64,000 nucleotides of DNA from Kitasatospora cinereorecta (lineage in GTDB: Bacteria; Actinomycetota; Actinomycetes; Streptomycetales; Streptomycetaceae): the NCBI RefSeq assembly GCF_024172095.1, contig NZ_JAMZDX010000002.1, forward strand, positions 186,001-250,000, in the 5' to 3' direction. The notes under the pieces are model-generated. The model ran no database searches. It had not been told where the DNA came from and saw only the letters and a program-made list of their open reading frames with translations. Both the position numbers and the translations under genes were made by a program. This document shows, in pieces, positions 43,901-52,317 of this stretch (positions are counted from its first letter, which is position 1; the number at the start of each line of letters is the position of its first letter).

Positions 43901-44215
43901 CGAGCCGCGCTTCTTGGGGCGAGGCTGCTCCGGGCGGCGGGTGACCTCCAGCCGGCGTCCGCCCAGGGTGACCTCGAGGGTGACCTCGGTCAGCCGCTCC
44001 GGCTCGGCGTGGTCGCTGCGCAGCGGATTGCCCTTGCGGGCGCCCGGCACCTCGCCGTACAGGGCGTAGCAGACCGCGTCCAGCACGCTGCTCTTGCCGG
44101 CGCCGGTCGCACCGCGCAGCAGGAACAGGCCGGAGTCGGCGAGCCGGTCGAAGTCGACCTCCTCGGTGCCGGCGAACGGGCCGAACGCGGTCAGGACCAG
44201 CCGGTGGAGCCTCAT
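41000..44215 (-). CDS. sbcC: Nuclease SbcCD subunit C (SMC-type ATPase)
   Basis: Large subunit of the SbcCD (bacterial Mre11-Rad50) complex that processes hairpins and blocked double-strand ends. Of 1071 residues, the N-terminal ATPase half has MRLHRLVLTAFGPFAGTEEV and Walker A GATGAGKSSVLDA. Two long Ala/Glu/Arg-rich coiled coils flank a zinc-hook CRVC near residue 586. The C-terminal half has signature TLSGGESFFASLALALG and Walker B TLFIDEGFGSLDEH. The start ATG overlaps the end of sbcD by four bases, giving the usual sbcD-sbcC operon on the minus strand. Confidence 0.95.
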   Translation of the reverse strand: MRLHRLVLTAFGPFAGTEEVDFDRLADSGLFLLRGATGAGKSSVLDAVCYALYGEVPGARKGNPLRSDHAEPERLTEVTLEVTLGGRRLEVTRRPEQPRPKKRGSGFTVEKAQTLLREWRPDADGGPSGWQPLSKSHQEAGEELHRLIGMSREQFCQVVLLPQGDFARFLRADTKQRAELLGRLFDTRRFDRLEKWIAEQRLRQEAAVRDGHRQLRDLAGRAEEAAGPAAADVAELWPAEEAPAEAVLGWAAALRSAAAERLAVARSAVALAEADHAAAQRRREAETALADRQQRYRAAAVEAQRQAEAAAALAGEQSRLTAARAAVGVEAVLRLRRERATAHRAASVAEREHRTALAALEAARPLTEDADPAGATPPAPFLPSARRATGTDTDRPAPTVADGHERPAVEAAATAPGRSTTAVTRRSPALAGAGVAELAAAERRLRERCGRLDAARADEQRHQRLGHEQEELAAERVRAEELAEEAQDWLIDYDTRLKALQDAQETARTAEARVEQLDARRAELSERVGAATRRDGLHRRIAEAERAALDLRGAAQDARAHTLDLQERRLAGMAAELAEQLADGLACRVCGSAEHPVPAVPTADRVTAGDEERARAAQRAAEERSGAAETSLTALRIEEAAAASAAGGRAVAELTAALAEVDAERRSALHAADGLGLLGQRIEQLERERRDRQERLQQAGERGAALTARLQRLAADRHELAGRIAAARGDAPSVAARLAELGRLTEAVAATLAAAQGCSDAAGLLAEAEREVERAARAAGFADSTEAEAAVLPAVEREALSARLERVHTALARGESLLAEPELAEAAARPAADPGAARAAEALATDRLRRASAVERAAVERGAALARIGGALTALARQLAPALERFGRISRLAALLAGAPAENALRMRLESYVLAARLEQVAAAASDRLIRMSGGRYTLVHSDGLVSGTKRSGLSLRVVDAWTGSERDTATLSGGESFFASLALALGLADVVTDEAGGMPLDTLFIDEGFGSLDEHTLEEVMDVLDGLRERDRAVGIVSHVADLRSRIPAQLLVRKHRHGSTLRLAAREDA

Positions 44216-45381
44216 CGGGCCGCCTCCCGGTCCCGCTCCTCGGCGCACCGGACGGCCTCCAGGCCCTCCAGCAGCCAGCCCTGCTCGGTGTCGTCCAGCA
44301 CCCGGCCGGGGCGGACGTGGGCCACGAAGCCCTCGACCACCTCCTGGTCGCTGCGGCCGCTGACCCGGGCCGCGTACGACCGGGGATCGTCGCCGGGCGC
44401 CCCCTCCGGCTCGAACAGCAACTGCAGGGTGTGCGGGAAGCGGGCGCGCAGCCGCTCCATCGGATCGCTCGGGCGGACCGGGTCGGTCAGCGTGGCCCGC
44501 ACCCAGGACTCCTCGTGCTCGGCGAAGCCCGGATGCTCCAGCAGGTGCTCCAGCGGGCCGCGCAGCCGGGCGAGCCGGCGCGGCACCGGGCAGTCGATCC
44601 GCTCCGCCGCCACCGTGCCGTCCGCCGCCAGGTCGACCAGCCACATCGTCTTGCGGTGGTCGGCCTCGGAGAAGGAGTACGCCAGCGGCGAGCCGCTGTA
44701 GCGCAGGTGCGGGGCGAGCGTCTGGCAGCCGTGCAGGTGGCCGAGGGCCGCGTAGTGCACCCCGTCGAAGACGCCGGCGGGCACGCTCGCCACGCCGCCG
44801 ACCGTGATGTCGCGCTCACTGTCGCTCGGCTCGCCGCCGGTCACGAAGGCGTGCGCCAGCACCACCGCCCGGGTGCCCGGATCGCGCGTCGCCAGGTCCG
44901 CCCGGACCGCGTCCATCGCCGCGCCCAGCACCCGGTCGTGACCGCCCTTCTCCAGGCCGAACCGCTCCCGGACCATCGCCGGCTCCAGGTACGGCAGCCC
45001 GTAGACGGCGACCGGGCCGTGCTCGTCCGCCAGCAGCACCGGCACCGCGCAGCCGTCCGGATCCGTGCGCAGGTGGATGCCGGAGCGGTCGATCAGCCGC
45101 GAACCGACACCCAGCCGGCGGGCGGAGTCGTGGTTGCCGCTGATGAAGACCGTCGGCACGCCGAGCTCGGCGAGCCGGAACAGCACCTCGTCGAAGAGCG
45201 CAACCGCCTCCAGGCCCGGCAGCGCCCGGTCGTACACGTCGCCCGCGACCAGCACGGCGTCCACCCGCTCCGCCCGGACCACCGCGACCAGGTGGTCCAG
45301 GAAGGCGCGCTGGGCGTCGTGCAGGCTCTCCCGGTGGAAGGAGCGCCCGAGGTGCCAGTCGGAGGTATGCAGCAGTCGCAT
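44212..45381 (-). CDS. sbcD: Exonuclease SbcCD subunit D (Mre11-type nuclease)
   Basis: Metallophosphoesterase nuclease of 389 residues, partner of SbcC. The five phosphoesterase motifs are present: HTSDWHLGRSFH, VAGDVYDRALPG, FISGNHDSARRLG, VLAHAFVTGG and ALGHLHGCQT. The C-terminal capping region precedes an acidic helix that contacts SbcC. The ATG at 45381 is at motif I, as is normal. It is first in the sbcDC operon, reading away from the hypothetical gene at 45523. Confidence 0.95.
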   Translation of the reverse strand: MRLLHTSDWHLGRSFHRESLHDAQRAFLDHLVAVVRAERVDAVLVAGDVYDRALPGLEAVALFDEVLFRLAELGVPTVFISGNHDSARRLGVGSRLIDRSGIHLRTDPDGCAVPVLLADEHGPVAVYGLPYLEPAMVRERFGLEKGGHDRVLGAAMDAVRADLATRDPGTRAVVLAHAFVTGGEPSDSERDITVGGVASVPAGVFDGVHYAALGHLHGCQTLAPHLRYSGSPLAYSFSEADHRKTMWLVDLAADGTVAAERIDCPVPRRLARLRGPLEHLLEHPGFAEHEESWVRATLTDPVRPSDPMERLRARFPHTLQLLFEPEGAPGDDPRSYAARVSGRSDQEVVEGFVAHVRPGRVLDDTEQGWLLEGLEAVRCAEERDREAAR

Positions 45382-45522
45382 GGTCCCCGACCCTAACGGG
45401 AGCCACTGACATCGCGGGGCTGACGAGGTGTCACAGCGGTCGCGATCGCTCACGCAACGTCGATTGTCGGTGACGGTGTGTATGGTCCGGGCAGTGCGGT
45501 CGAGCGGAGCGGGAGGTCGGTC

Positions 45523-46602
45523 ATGGGCGGTGGGAACGGCATGCGGCACGGTGGGCGACACGGCGGTTGGGAGCGTCCGGGGCGGGAGCGTCCGGGGCGG
45601 GTGGGCGCGGGCGCCGGGGGTGCGGGCGTCGGGGGTACGGCGCGAGGTGCACCGCCGGGGCGGGCGCCCGCGCGCCAGCCGGTCGCGCTCGCCGTCGCGG
45701 CCGACGCGGCGGACTTCGAGCGGCTGCGGCGCTACCGCCTGTTCGACGCGGCCGACCACGGCGGGTACCTGCGGTGCACCGAGCGGCAGCTGCGGGTCCT
45801 GCGGGGCGCCGGGCTGGCGGTCCACCTGCGGCTGCTGGCGGCCGGCGCGTACGAGGAGTTCTGCGCGCAGCGGCTGCTCGCCCCCGCCGACCCGGTCGCC
45901 CGGACGGCGTTCGCGGCGGATCCGGACTACCCGGGCGAGCCGTTCGTCTACGCGGGCGAGCGGCTGGCCGAGCTCGTGCCCGCGCTGTTGCGCGACCATC
46001 GGACGCGCGCCGGGGCGGCGGCCGGCCGAGCCGCCCTGCTGGCCGCGGTCGACGGCGAGCCGCACCCGGCGGAGCTGCTGACCGCCCACCTGGCGTACGC
46101 CGCCGAGCTCTGCCTCGTGCTGGCGCACGGCCCGGGCGGGGCGGGCTGTCGGCTGCGCCTGCTGGCGGAAGGGCCGGGCGGCGAGGAGTTCGACGCCACC
46201 GCGGAGCTGGGCGGTGCCGGCCGGTCGCCGGTGCCGGACGGGCGGGAGGCGGAGGCGTTCTGCGTCACCCTCGCGGCCGTGCTGGCCGGCGGCGGCGTCG
46301 GGGAGCTGCTGCGGTACGGGCCGGACGGGCCGGACGTGGTGGTGGGCGCCGGGTCCGCGAGGGAACTGCGCGGCTGGTCGGTGGCCGACGGGCGCCTCCA
46401 CCCGCTCACCGCCCTGGAGGTCGGCGCGGTGGCCCCGCCGGCGCCGGACGTCGGAGCGGTTCGGCCGCGCGACGCGCACCCCCTGCCGGGACCTCGCTCG
46501 GCGGACCGGGCCGGGCCGGGCGGTGCTGGCGGGGTGCGTGGGCGGGCCGGGTCGGGCGGTGCCGGCGGGGCGGTGGCGCGGGTCGGGGAGGTGGGGGGAT
46601 GA
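45523..46602 (+). CDS. Hypothetical protein with Gly/Arg-rich N-terminus
   Basis: Not recognised. The 359-residue protein has a Gly/Arg/Pro-rich disordered N-terminus (about 1-50), then a folded core beginning QPVALAVAADAADFERLRRYR with HGGYLRCTERQLRVLRGAGLAVHLRLLAAGAYEEF, and an Ala/Gly-rich C-terminal tail. GGGAGG is placed well before the ATG at 45523. The core is soluble and helical in appearance, without catalytic residues that I can name. Codon usage matches the neighbourhood. It is divergent from sbcD. Confidence 0.68.
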   Translation: MGGGNGMRHGGRHGGWERPGRERPGRVGAGAGGAGVGGTARGAPPGRAPARQPVALAVAADAADFERLRRYRLFDAADHGGYLRCTERQLRVLRGAGLAVHLRLLAAGAYEEFCAQRLLAPADPVARTAFAADPDYPGEPFVYAGERLAELVPALLRDHRTRAGAAAGRAALLAAVDGEPHPAELLTAHLAYAAELCLVLAHGPGGAGCRLRLLAEGPGGEEFDATAELGGAGRSPVPDGREAEAFCVTLAAVLAGGGVGELLRYGPDGPDVVVGAGSARELRGWSVADGRLHPLTALEVGAVAPPAPDVGAVRPRDAHPLPGPRSADRAGPGGAGGVRGRAGSGGAGGAVARVGEVGG

Positions 46603-46808
46603 GCGGGTCGGAGGGGTGTGAGGCCGCTGGTGGGGCGGCCGTGCCCCGAGCGGCCGTCAGGACTGTTCATCGACCGGATGTTCGGGGAAGATCAACAGTC
46701 GGAGCGCCGGGCAGCCCCACCTGCCGGCTCCAGGACGGGCTGGTGCGGCCCGGTCCTGGCCATCGTGCGCCGGAGTGCCGGCCACCCCCGAGTCCGGAGG
46801 GAGTGGGC

Positions 46809-47414
46809 ATGAGCCGTATCGAGTACAGCCCGGAGATCTCCGAGCTGCTCGGCCGGGTGCGGCGCCGGCCCACCGCGGGGTGGCCGTGGCGGCCGGGCGA
46901 GGCGGTTCCGGTGGGGCTGCCGGTCAAGCAGTCCTGGGGCTGGCTGTTCGCCCCGGACGGGCGGGTGCTCACCCTGGTCAACCCACGGGACGGCATCGTC
47001 AGCCTGCCGGGCGGTTCGCTGGAGCCGGAGGACGGCGGCGATCCCGGGGTGGCGCTGGCGCGGGAGGCGGGTGAGGAGGCGCAGGCGGTCATCGGTGCGC
47101 CGCTCTACCTCGGCTACCTCTACGACCGGGTCGGCTCGGCCAACGGCGGGCACGAGTGCGCGCGGGTGCGGATGGCGGCCGCGCTGCTCGGGGTCGGCCC
47201 CAGCGTGCCCGATCCCGCCTCGGGCCGGCACTACCGGCGACTGCTGGTCTCGCCGGGCCTCGCGGTGGAGCTGCTGGGCTGGGGCGTTCCCGGTCTGCGG
47301 CAGGCGCACGCGGCGGTCGCCGCGGCGGCCCGCCACCTCGGGGTGCCCACGCTGGCGGACGAGACCATCGAGGAGCTGCCGCCCGGCGGGTGCGTGCTTC
47401 CCGCAGGGCGCTGA
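46809..47414 (+). CDS. NUDIX hydrolase
   Basis: Predicted Mg-dependent hydrolase of nucleoside-diphosphate-linked compounds, 201 residues. The Nudix box reads GGSLEPE...REAGEEAQ, but ten residues separate the first Glu from the Arg-Glu pair, where the classical box has seven. That small insertion may change the loop. SLPGG before it and the beta-strand GWLFAPDGRVLTLVN are typical. The ATG at 46809 has GGAGG eight bases upstream. Substrate unknown. Confidence 0.8.
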   Translation: MSRIEYSPEISELLGRVRRRPTAGWPWRPGEAVPVGLPVKQSWGWLFAPDGRVLTLVNPRDGIVSLPGGSLEPEDGGDPGVALAREAGEEAQAVIGAPLYLGYLYDRVGSANGGHECARVRMAAALLGVGPSVPDPASGRHYRRLLVSPGLAVELLGWGVPGLRQAHAAVAAAARHLGVPTLADETIEELPPGGCVLPAGR

Positions 47415-47496
47415 CGGTCGGTCACGTCGCCGGCGGGAAGCGGGCCGAAGGGCGCGGACACACGGACGCGCGGACACCGGAGAAAGGGGAGTGGCG

Positions 47497-47871
47497 GTGG
47501 CACGGGGGCTGTTCCATCACGTCGAGCTGTGGGTCGACGACCTGGCGCGGGCCGAGGCGCAGTGGGGGCCGGTGCTGCTGGCACTGGGCTGTGAGCCGTT
47601 CCAGCACTGGGAGCGGGGGCGGAGCTGGCGCCTGGGCGACGCGTACCTGGTGGTGGAGCAGTCGCCGGCCCTGGTGCCGGGTGGTCATGAGCGCCTGCGG
47701 GCGGGGCTGAACCACCTCGCGGTGCACGGGACGCGGGCGGCGGTCGCGGCGGCGCTGGCCGCGGACTGGGCCGTTCGGGTGGACACGGGCGACGCGGTGC
47801 ACCTGGTCGACGCGCAGGGTTTCGAGTTGGAGATCGTGGTCGCAGCGGCGGGGGAGACCGGGTCGGTCTGA
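47497..47871 (+). CDS. VOC family protein (glyoxalase/bleomycin-resistance fold)
   Basis: Compact protein of 124 residues made of paired beta-alpha-beta-beta-beta units. The start HHVELWVDDLARAEAQWGPVL contains the usual first metal His, the middle LNHLAVHG the second, and VHLVDAQGFELEIVV ends with the typical Glu. The second GTG (47497) is preferred, since AAGGGGA is six to seven bases upstream of it and nearly touches the GTG at 47491. Enzyme, dioxygenase or resistance role cannot be told apart. Confidence 0.82.
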   Translation: MARGLFHHVELWVDDLARAEAQWGPVLLALGCEPFQHWERGRSWRLGDAYLVVEQSPALVPGGHERLRAGLNHLAVHGTRAAVAAALAADWAVRVDTGDAVHLVDAQGFELEIVVAAAGETGSV

Positions 47872-48003
47872 CGGTCGGTCCGACGGTCCGAGTGGCGGTC
47901 CGAGTGGTGGTCGGCGTGACGCCGGATCGGGCGGATCCGACACGGCGTCAACAAATCTTGGCATGAGCGCTTCCCAGCCAGGCTACTGCTTGGTATCAAA
48001 AGT

Positions 48004-48017
48004 GTGACCCGCGTCAC
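48004..48017. promoter_or_regulatory. Crp-like palindrome upstream of the secreted esterase gene
   Basis: GTGACCCGCGTCAC matches GTG-N6-GNCAC and sits within a longer palindrome AAAGTG...CACTTT (48000-48020). It is only 17 bp before the ATG, so a bound protein would overlap the transcription start or leader. The core is the reverse complement of the site at 12493 except for flanking bases. Confidence 0.5.
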
Positions 48018-48034
48018 TTTCGTGGAGGTGCTCC

Positions 48035-48835
48035 ATGCGCCCTGCTCGTGCCGTGTCCGTCGCCACCACGGCGATCCTCCTCTCCCTGTCCACCCTCGTC
48101 GCCGCCGCCGGCAGTGCCTCGGCGGCCGGAGTCCGCTACGCCGCGCTGGGGGACTCGTACTCCTCCGGTGTCGGTGCCGGCAGCTACACCGGCGAGAGCG
48201 GCAGCTGCAAGAGAAGCACCAACTCCTACCCGTACCTCTGGAAGACCGCCCACGCCCCCTCCGCCTTCGCCGACGCCGCCTGCTCGGGCGCGAAGACCGG
48301 CGACGTACTGAACAGTCAGCTCGGCATCCTGGACAGCTCGACCACCCTGGTCTCGATCACCATCGGCGGCAACGACGCCGGCTTCGCCTCGACCATGCAG
48401 ACCTGCGTGCTGGACAGCGACAGCGCCTGCCTGAACGCGGTCGCGGCGGCGAAGCAGTACGCCACCAACACCCTGCCGGGGCTGCTGGACCAGGTCTACT
48501 CGGCGATCCACGGCAAGGCGCCGGGCGCCCATGTCGTGGTGCTCGGCTACCCCCACCTCTACAAGGTGCCGGGCTCCTGCATCTTCGGGATCTCCGACAC
48601 CAAGCGCAACGCGATCAACGGCGCGGCCGACGTCCTGGACGACGTGATCGCCAAGCGCGTCGCCAACGCGGGCTTCACCTTCGAGGACGTGCGCGGGCTG
48701 TTCGCCTCGCACGAGATCTGCGGCAGCGGCACCCGGTGGCTGAACTCCACCACGCTGCCGATCGACGAGAGCTACCACCCCAACGCGGCCGGCCAGTCCG
48801 GCGGTTACCTGCCGGCGTTCTCCGCCGGCGTGTAA
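48035..48835 (+). CDS. Secreted SGNH/GDSL-family esterase or lipase
   Basis: Extracellular hydrolase of 266 residues. The signal peptide has a short basic start, a hydrophobic core and cleavage after ASA-like Ala residues near position 30. Block I is ALGDSYSSG with nucleophile Ser41, block III TIGGNDAGF, and block V SYHPN with His248. Six Cys residues suit three disulfides, as in Streptomyces extracellular esterases. GGAGG precedes the ATG, and a Crp-like palindrome overlaps the promoter, suggesting carbon-source control. A hairpin after the stop is shared with the convergent deacetylase gene. Confidence 0.9.
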   Translation: MRPARAVSVATTAILLSLSTLVAAAGSASAAGVRYAALGDSYSSGVGAGSYTGESGSCKRSTNSYPYLWKTAHAPSAFADAACSGAKTGDVLNSQLGILDSSTTLVSITIGGNDAGFASTMQTCVLDSDSACLNAVAAAKQYATNTLPGLLDQVYSAIHGKAPGAHVVVLGYPHLYKVPGSCIFGISDTKRNAINGAADVLDDVIAKRVANAGFTFEDVRGLFASHEICGSGTRWLNSTTLPIDESYHPNAAGQSGGYLPAFSAGV

Positions 48836-48852
48836 GGAGCGGGAGCGAGGAG

Positions 48853-48886
48853 CAGGGGCCGGGCCCGTCCGCGGGCACGGCCCCTG
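48853..48886. terminator. Hairpin between two convergent secreted-hydrolase genes
   Basis: CAGGGGCCGGGCCCG opposite CGGGCACGGCCCCTG with a 4-nt loop; one mismatch in a roughly 14-bp stem. Located between the stops of the esterase and the polysaccharide deacetylase. Confidence 0.7.
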
Positions 48887-48902
48887 TCCGTCCGACCGGG
48901 GG

Positions 48903-50030
48903 TCAGTGCAGGTGGTCGACCAGGCCGGCCGGGTGCAGGCCGGCGGCGGCCGCGGCGTCCAGCGCGCGCTGGAGGTCGGCGGCCAGCGTGTCGGTGAAGT
49001 GCAGCAGGATCACGTCGCCGGGCTGCAGTGCACCGCCGTGGTAGACGTTCGCGGCGCCCCAGCTGAAGTCGGCGCTGGCGGTGAGTACCTGGTGCATGCC
49101 GCAGTTGGCGGCGGCCTGGAGGGTGTCGGCGTTCCAGGCGAAGTACGGCGGCCGGAAGACGGTCGGCACGGTGCCGAAGCGGTCGGCCGCGGCGTCCCGG
49201 GCGTCGCAGATCTCGGCCTGCTGTTCGGCGGGGGAGAGCGTGGTCAGGTCGCGGTGGGAGACGCTGTGGTCCTGGATCGAGGAGCCGGGAACGGCGGTGA
49301 CCTGCCGGAACCAGTCGGGCTCGAAGCCCTCCGGCATGGGCAGCGGGAAGGCGGTCACCGGCACCTGCCGGTCGGCGATCAGCCGGGCTGCCTCCGGGGT
49401 GCGCTGCCAGCCGTCGTCGATGGTGACGAAGACGACCGGGTCGGTGGTGGGGACGCTCCCGACGGCCCCGACCGGCTCCGGCGCCGGCCCGTCCACCTGG
49501 ACGTCGTCGGCGGCCCACGGGCCCTGCCCGTACCAGCCGTGCAGGTGGAGCCGGACGGAGCGGGTGTCGGCGCCGGTGGTGAAGGTGGTGGTGAGCCGCT
49601 GCCAGCCGTCGCCGGTGCCCGGGGTCCAGGCGGGGGCGACGTCGTGCCCGGTGCCGGTGGCGCCGAGGAAGACGTACGAGCCGTGCACCCAGGCCGAGTA
49701 GGTGTAGGTGGTGGCGGGCCGGACGGCCAGGGTCTGGGTGCACTCGCCGGTGGAGTCGTCGGTGGCCGGTGTGACGGTGAGGGCCGAGGCGCCGCCGTGG
49801 GCGGCGGATCCGAGGGCGGCCTCGCCGGGCGCGCAGTGCCAGCCGGGGATCGAGCCCCAGTCGGCCAGCGGCAGGGTGGGGATCTCGAAGCCGGGGTTGG
49901 TCGCCAGATTGACGGCCGGTCCGGTGGTGGCCGCGTCGGCGGTGGCCGCCATGGTGGGGGAGCCGGCGGCGAGCAGGGCCAGGACGGTGGCCGAGGCGCC
50001 GGACGCGAGGCGTCGCAGGGCTCTGGACAT
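48903..50030 (-). CDS. Secreted polysaccharide deacetylase family protein with N-terminal carbohydrate-binding-like domain
   Basis: Exported protein of 375 residues. A signal peptide (MSRALRRLASGASATVLALLAAG) is followed by a jelly-roll domain of the CBM4/CenC type (about 40-185: NLATNPGFEIPTLPLADWG, YTYSAWVHGSY, RSVRLHLHGWYG). The NodB deacetylase domain begins VVFVTIDDGW near 203 (motif 1 with the Asp pair), then HSVSH (motif 2), FRPPYF (motif 3) and the C-terminal ILLHFTD. It likely removes N- or O-acetyl groups from chitin, xylan or peptidoglycan. The ATG at 50030 follows GGAG. Confidence 0.87.
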   Translation of the reverse strand: MSRALRRLASGASATVLALLAAGSPTMAATADAATTGPAVNLATNPGFEIPTLPLADWGSIPGWHCAPGEAALGSAAHGGASALTVTPATDDSTGECTQTLAVRPATTYTYSAWVHGSYVFLGATGTGHDVAPAWTPGTGDGWQRLTTTFTTGADTRSVRLHLHGWYGQGPWAADDVQVDGPAPEPVGAVGSVPTTDPVVFVTIDDGWQRTPEAARLIADRQVPVTAFPLPMPEGFEPDWFRQVTAVPGSSIQDHSVSHRDLTTLSPAEQQAEICDARDAAADRFGTVPTVFRPPYFAWNADTLQAAANCGMHQVLTASADFSWGAANVYHGGALQPGDVILLHFTDTLAADLQRALDAAAAAGLHPAGLVDHLH

Positions 50031-50181
50031 GGAGCAACTCCTGTGTGGGGGAGGAGAGACAGGGGGTTGCTCCCGGAGGGGGCGGGAGCGGCCGGCGAGC
50101 CGCACCCGCGCCGAGGCCACACAATGGACTGGACCAATATCCGTGGTCAAGGGAATCCGGGCATCGGCCCGCCGAGATCCG

Positions 50182-52002
50182 CTATCCGGCGTAGAGCTCC
50201 TCGATGTCCGCGGCGTAGCGGTCCGCGATGGCGTGCCGACGGAGTTTCAGGGACGGGGTCAGCAGGCCGTCCTCGACGGTGAACTCCTTGGGCAGCAGCC
50301 GGAAGGCGCGGATCGACTCGGCGCGCGAGACGGTGGTGTTGGCCGCCGCCACGGCCCGCTGGATCTCGGCGTGCAGCTCCTCGTCGGCCAGCGCCGACCA
50401 GATGTCGAGCTGTTCGCGGCCGTGGGTCTTCAACCAGTGGCTCAGTGCCTGCGCGTCCAGGGTGACCAGCGCGGCCACGTACGGCCGGTCGTCGCCGACC
50501 ACCAGGCACTGGGCGATCAGCGGGTGGGCCCGGACCCGCTCCTCGAGCTGGCCGGGGGCGAGGTTCTTGCCGCTGCTGGTGACGATCAGTTCCTTCTTGC
50601 GGCCGGTGATGGTGAGGTAGCCGTCCTCGTCCAGCGAGCCGATGTCGCCGGTCGCCAGCCAGCCGTCGTACAGGGCCTGTTCGGTGCAGCGCGGGTGGTT
50701 GAGGTAGCCGCCGAAGACGCCGCCGCCGCGGACCCACACCTCGCCGTCCTCGCCGATCGCCACCGACGCTCCCGGTACCGGCTTGCCGACGGTGCCGAAC
50801 CGCGGGCGGCCCGGCGGGTTGGCGGTGATCGCCGCGGTGGTCTCGGTCAGCCCGTAGCCCTCGTAGACCGTCATGCCGGCGCCGGCGAAGAAGAGTCCGA
50901 GTTCGCGGCTGAGCGTGGAGCCGCCGCACATCACGTTGCGGACCCGGCCGCCGAGGACCGCGCGCAGCCGGGAGTAGACCAGCCGGTCGTAGGCCGCGTG
51001 TCTGATCCGCAGCGCCGGGCCGGGGCCAGGACCGTGGCCGAGGCCGCGCTGCTCGCGGGCGGCGGCCCAGCTGGTGGCCGTCTCCGCGGCCTGTTCGAAG
51101 AGGTCCAGGCGGCCGTCGGCCTCGGCGGCCTCCCGGGCGCGCTGGTAGATCTTCTCGAAGATGTACGGCACCGCGTGCAGGAAGGTCGGCCGGAAGGAGG
51201 CCAGCGCGGGCAGCAGCGAGTCGGTGGAGAGCACTCCGTGGTGGCCGATCCGGATCCCGCCGCGGACGGCCGCCACCTGGACCATCCGGCCGTAGACGTG
51301 GGCGAGCGGCAGGAAGAGCAGGGTGCCCGGCTCGCCGCCGCCGGTGTCGCGGAACACCTCCGCCCAGCCGCCGAGCAGCGCGTCCGCGGCGGCCGCGAAG
51401 TTGCCGTGGGTGAGCAGGCAGCCCTTGGGACGGCCGGTGGTGCCCGAGGTGTAGATGACGGTGGCCACGCTCTCCGGGCCCACGCCCAGGCGCTGACGGT
51501 GGACCAGCGCGTCCGGCACCCCGCGGCCGTCCTCGACCAGGTCCTCCACGCAGCCGCGGTCCAGCTGCCAGATGCCGGTGAGTTCGGGCAGCGCGTCGCA
51601 GACCGCGCCGACGGTCATCGCGTGGTCCTCGTGCTCCACCACGCAGGCCACCGCGGCGGTCTCGGCGAGGATCCAGCGGACCTGCTCGGCCGCGGCGGTC
51701 GGGTACACCGGGACCGGGATCGCGCCGATCGACCAGAGCGCGTAGTCGAACAGGGTCCACTCGTAGCGGGTCGCCGACATCACCGCGACCCGGTCGCCGT
51801 AGCGCACGCCCCGGGTGAGCAGGCCCTTGGCCAGCGCCAGCACCTCGCGGCGGAACTCCGCCGCGGTCACCGGCCGCCAGCCCTCGCCGTCCCGGCGGGA
51901 GAGCTGGACCAGCCCCGGCTCGCGCTCGGCCCAGTCGTACACCGAGTCGGCGAGTCCGCCGGTCACCGCCGCCGGAAGGGCGGGGCTGCTGATCTCGCGC
52001 AC
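50182..52002 (-). CDS. Long-chain fatty-acid--CoA ligase (AMP-dependent synthetase, FadD15-like)
   Basis: Adenylate-forming enzyme of 606 residues that activates fatty acids as acyl-CoA. Signatures: AMP-binding P-loop YTSGTTGRPKGCLLTH, FLPLAHVYGRM, the A5 motif YEGYGLTETTAAI, ATGDIGSLDEDGYLTITGRKKELIV (A7/A8) and the C-terminal Lys in TPSLKLRR. Overall layout matches the actinobacterial FadD15 group. The start is GTG 52002. It is divergent from the second conservon and has no other fatty-acid genes adjacent. Confidence 0.92.
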   Translation of the reverse strand: MREISSPALPAAVTGGLADSVYDWAEREPGLVQLSRRDGEGWRPVTAAEFRREVLALAKGLLTRGVRYGDRVAVMSATRYEWTLFDYALWSIGAIPVPVYPTAAAEQVRWILAETAAVACVVEHEDHAMTVGAVCDALPELTGIWQLDRGCVEDLVEDGRGVPDALVHRQRLGVGPESVATVIYTSGTTGRPKGCLLTHGNFAAAADALLGGWAEVFRDTGGGEPGTLLFLPLAHVYGRMVQVAAVRGGIRIGHHGVLSTDSLLPALASFRPTFLHAVPYIFEKIYQRAREAAEADGRLDLFEQAAETATSWAAAREQRGLGHGPGPGPALRIRHAAYDRLVYSRLRAVLGGRVRNVMCGGSTLSRELGLFFAGAGMTVYEGYGLTETTAAITANPPGRPRFGTVGKPVPGASVAIGEDGEVWVRGGGVFGGYLNHPRCTEQALYDGWLATGDIGSLDEDGYLTITGRKKELIVTSSGKNLAPGQLEERVRAHPLIAQCLVVGDDRPYVAALVTLDAQALSHWLKTHGREQLDIWSALADEELHAEIQRAVAAANTTVSRAESIRAFRLLPKEFTVEDGLLTPSLKLRRHAIADRYAADIEELYAG

Positions 52003-52317
52003 GATACCCCCGATCCGACGCCCCGGGTCGGACGCCCGCAGCGCCCCGCGGAGCGGATTGCAGCGAAGTTACCGGATCGCCGCGGCCCTGCCCAGACTCG
52101 CAGGACGAGGCGGTTCCCGACGGCACCCGCAGCGGCGCGCAGTGCCGCAGGTGGGGGCCCCGTACGGGGGTCCGCCGGTGGCATTTCGGGACGTACCGGA
52201 CAGGTCTTCGGGGAAACGCCCATTCACCCCTCGAACGGGTGTCGGCACCGTAGTAGGCTCGCGCAGCTCGTACCGCACTCCCGTCCCCGCCCGGCAACCC
52301 CCCTGACCGAGGACCCC
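52003..52317. other. Divergent promoter region between the acyl-CoA ligase and the second conservon
   Basis: Contains short G/C hairpins (for example TCCGAC...GTCGGA around 52015-52033) and a TAGGCT hexamer at 52254-52259, a common streptomycete -10, about 60 bp before cvnA. No gene or known operator was recognised. Confidence 0.4.

Noticed and set aside
40982..44701. A 1239-codon open frame on the plus strand across sbcC
   Set aside because: It mirrors sbcC on the opposite strand, is repetitive Gly/Arg/Leu/Gln-rich with no domain, and such antisense frames are normal at this GC.
46603..46808. Possible gene between the hypothetical protein and the Nudix gene
   Set aside because: Only short frames with no ribosome site or recognisable content.
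49708..52317. Continuous plus-strand frame leading into the second cvnA
   Set aside because: It runs antisense to the deacetylase and acyl-CoA ligase genes; the protein becomes CvnA-like only from the ATG at 52318.
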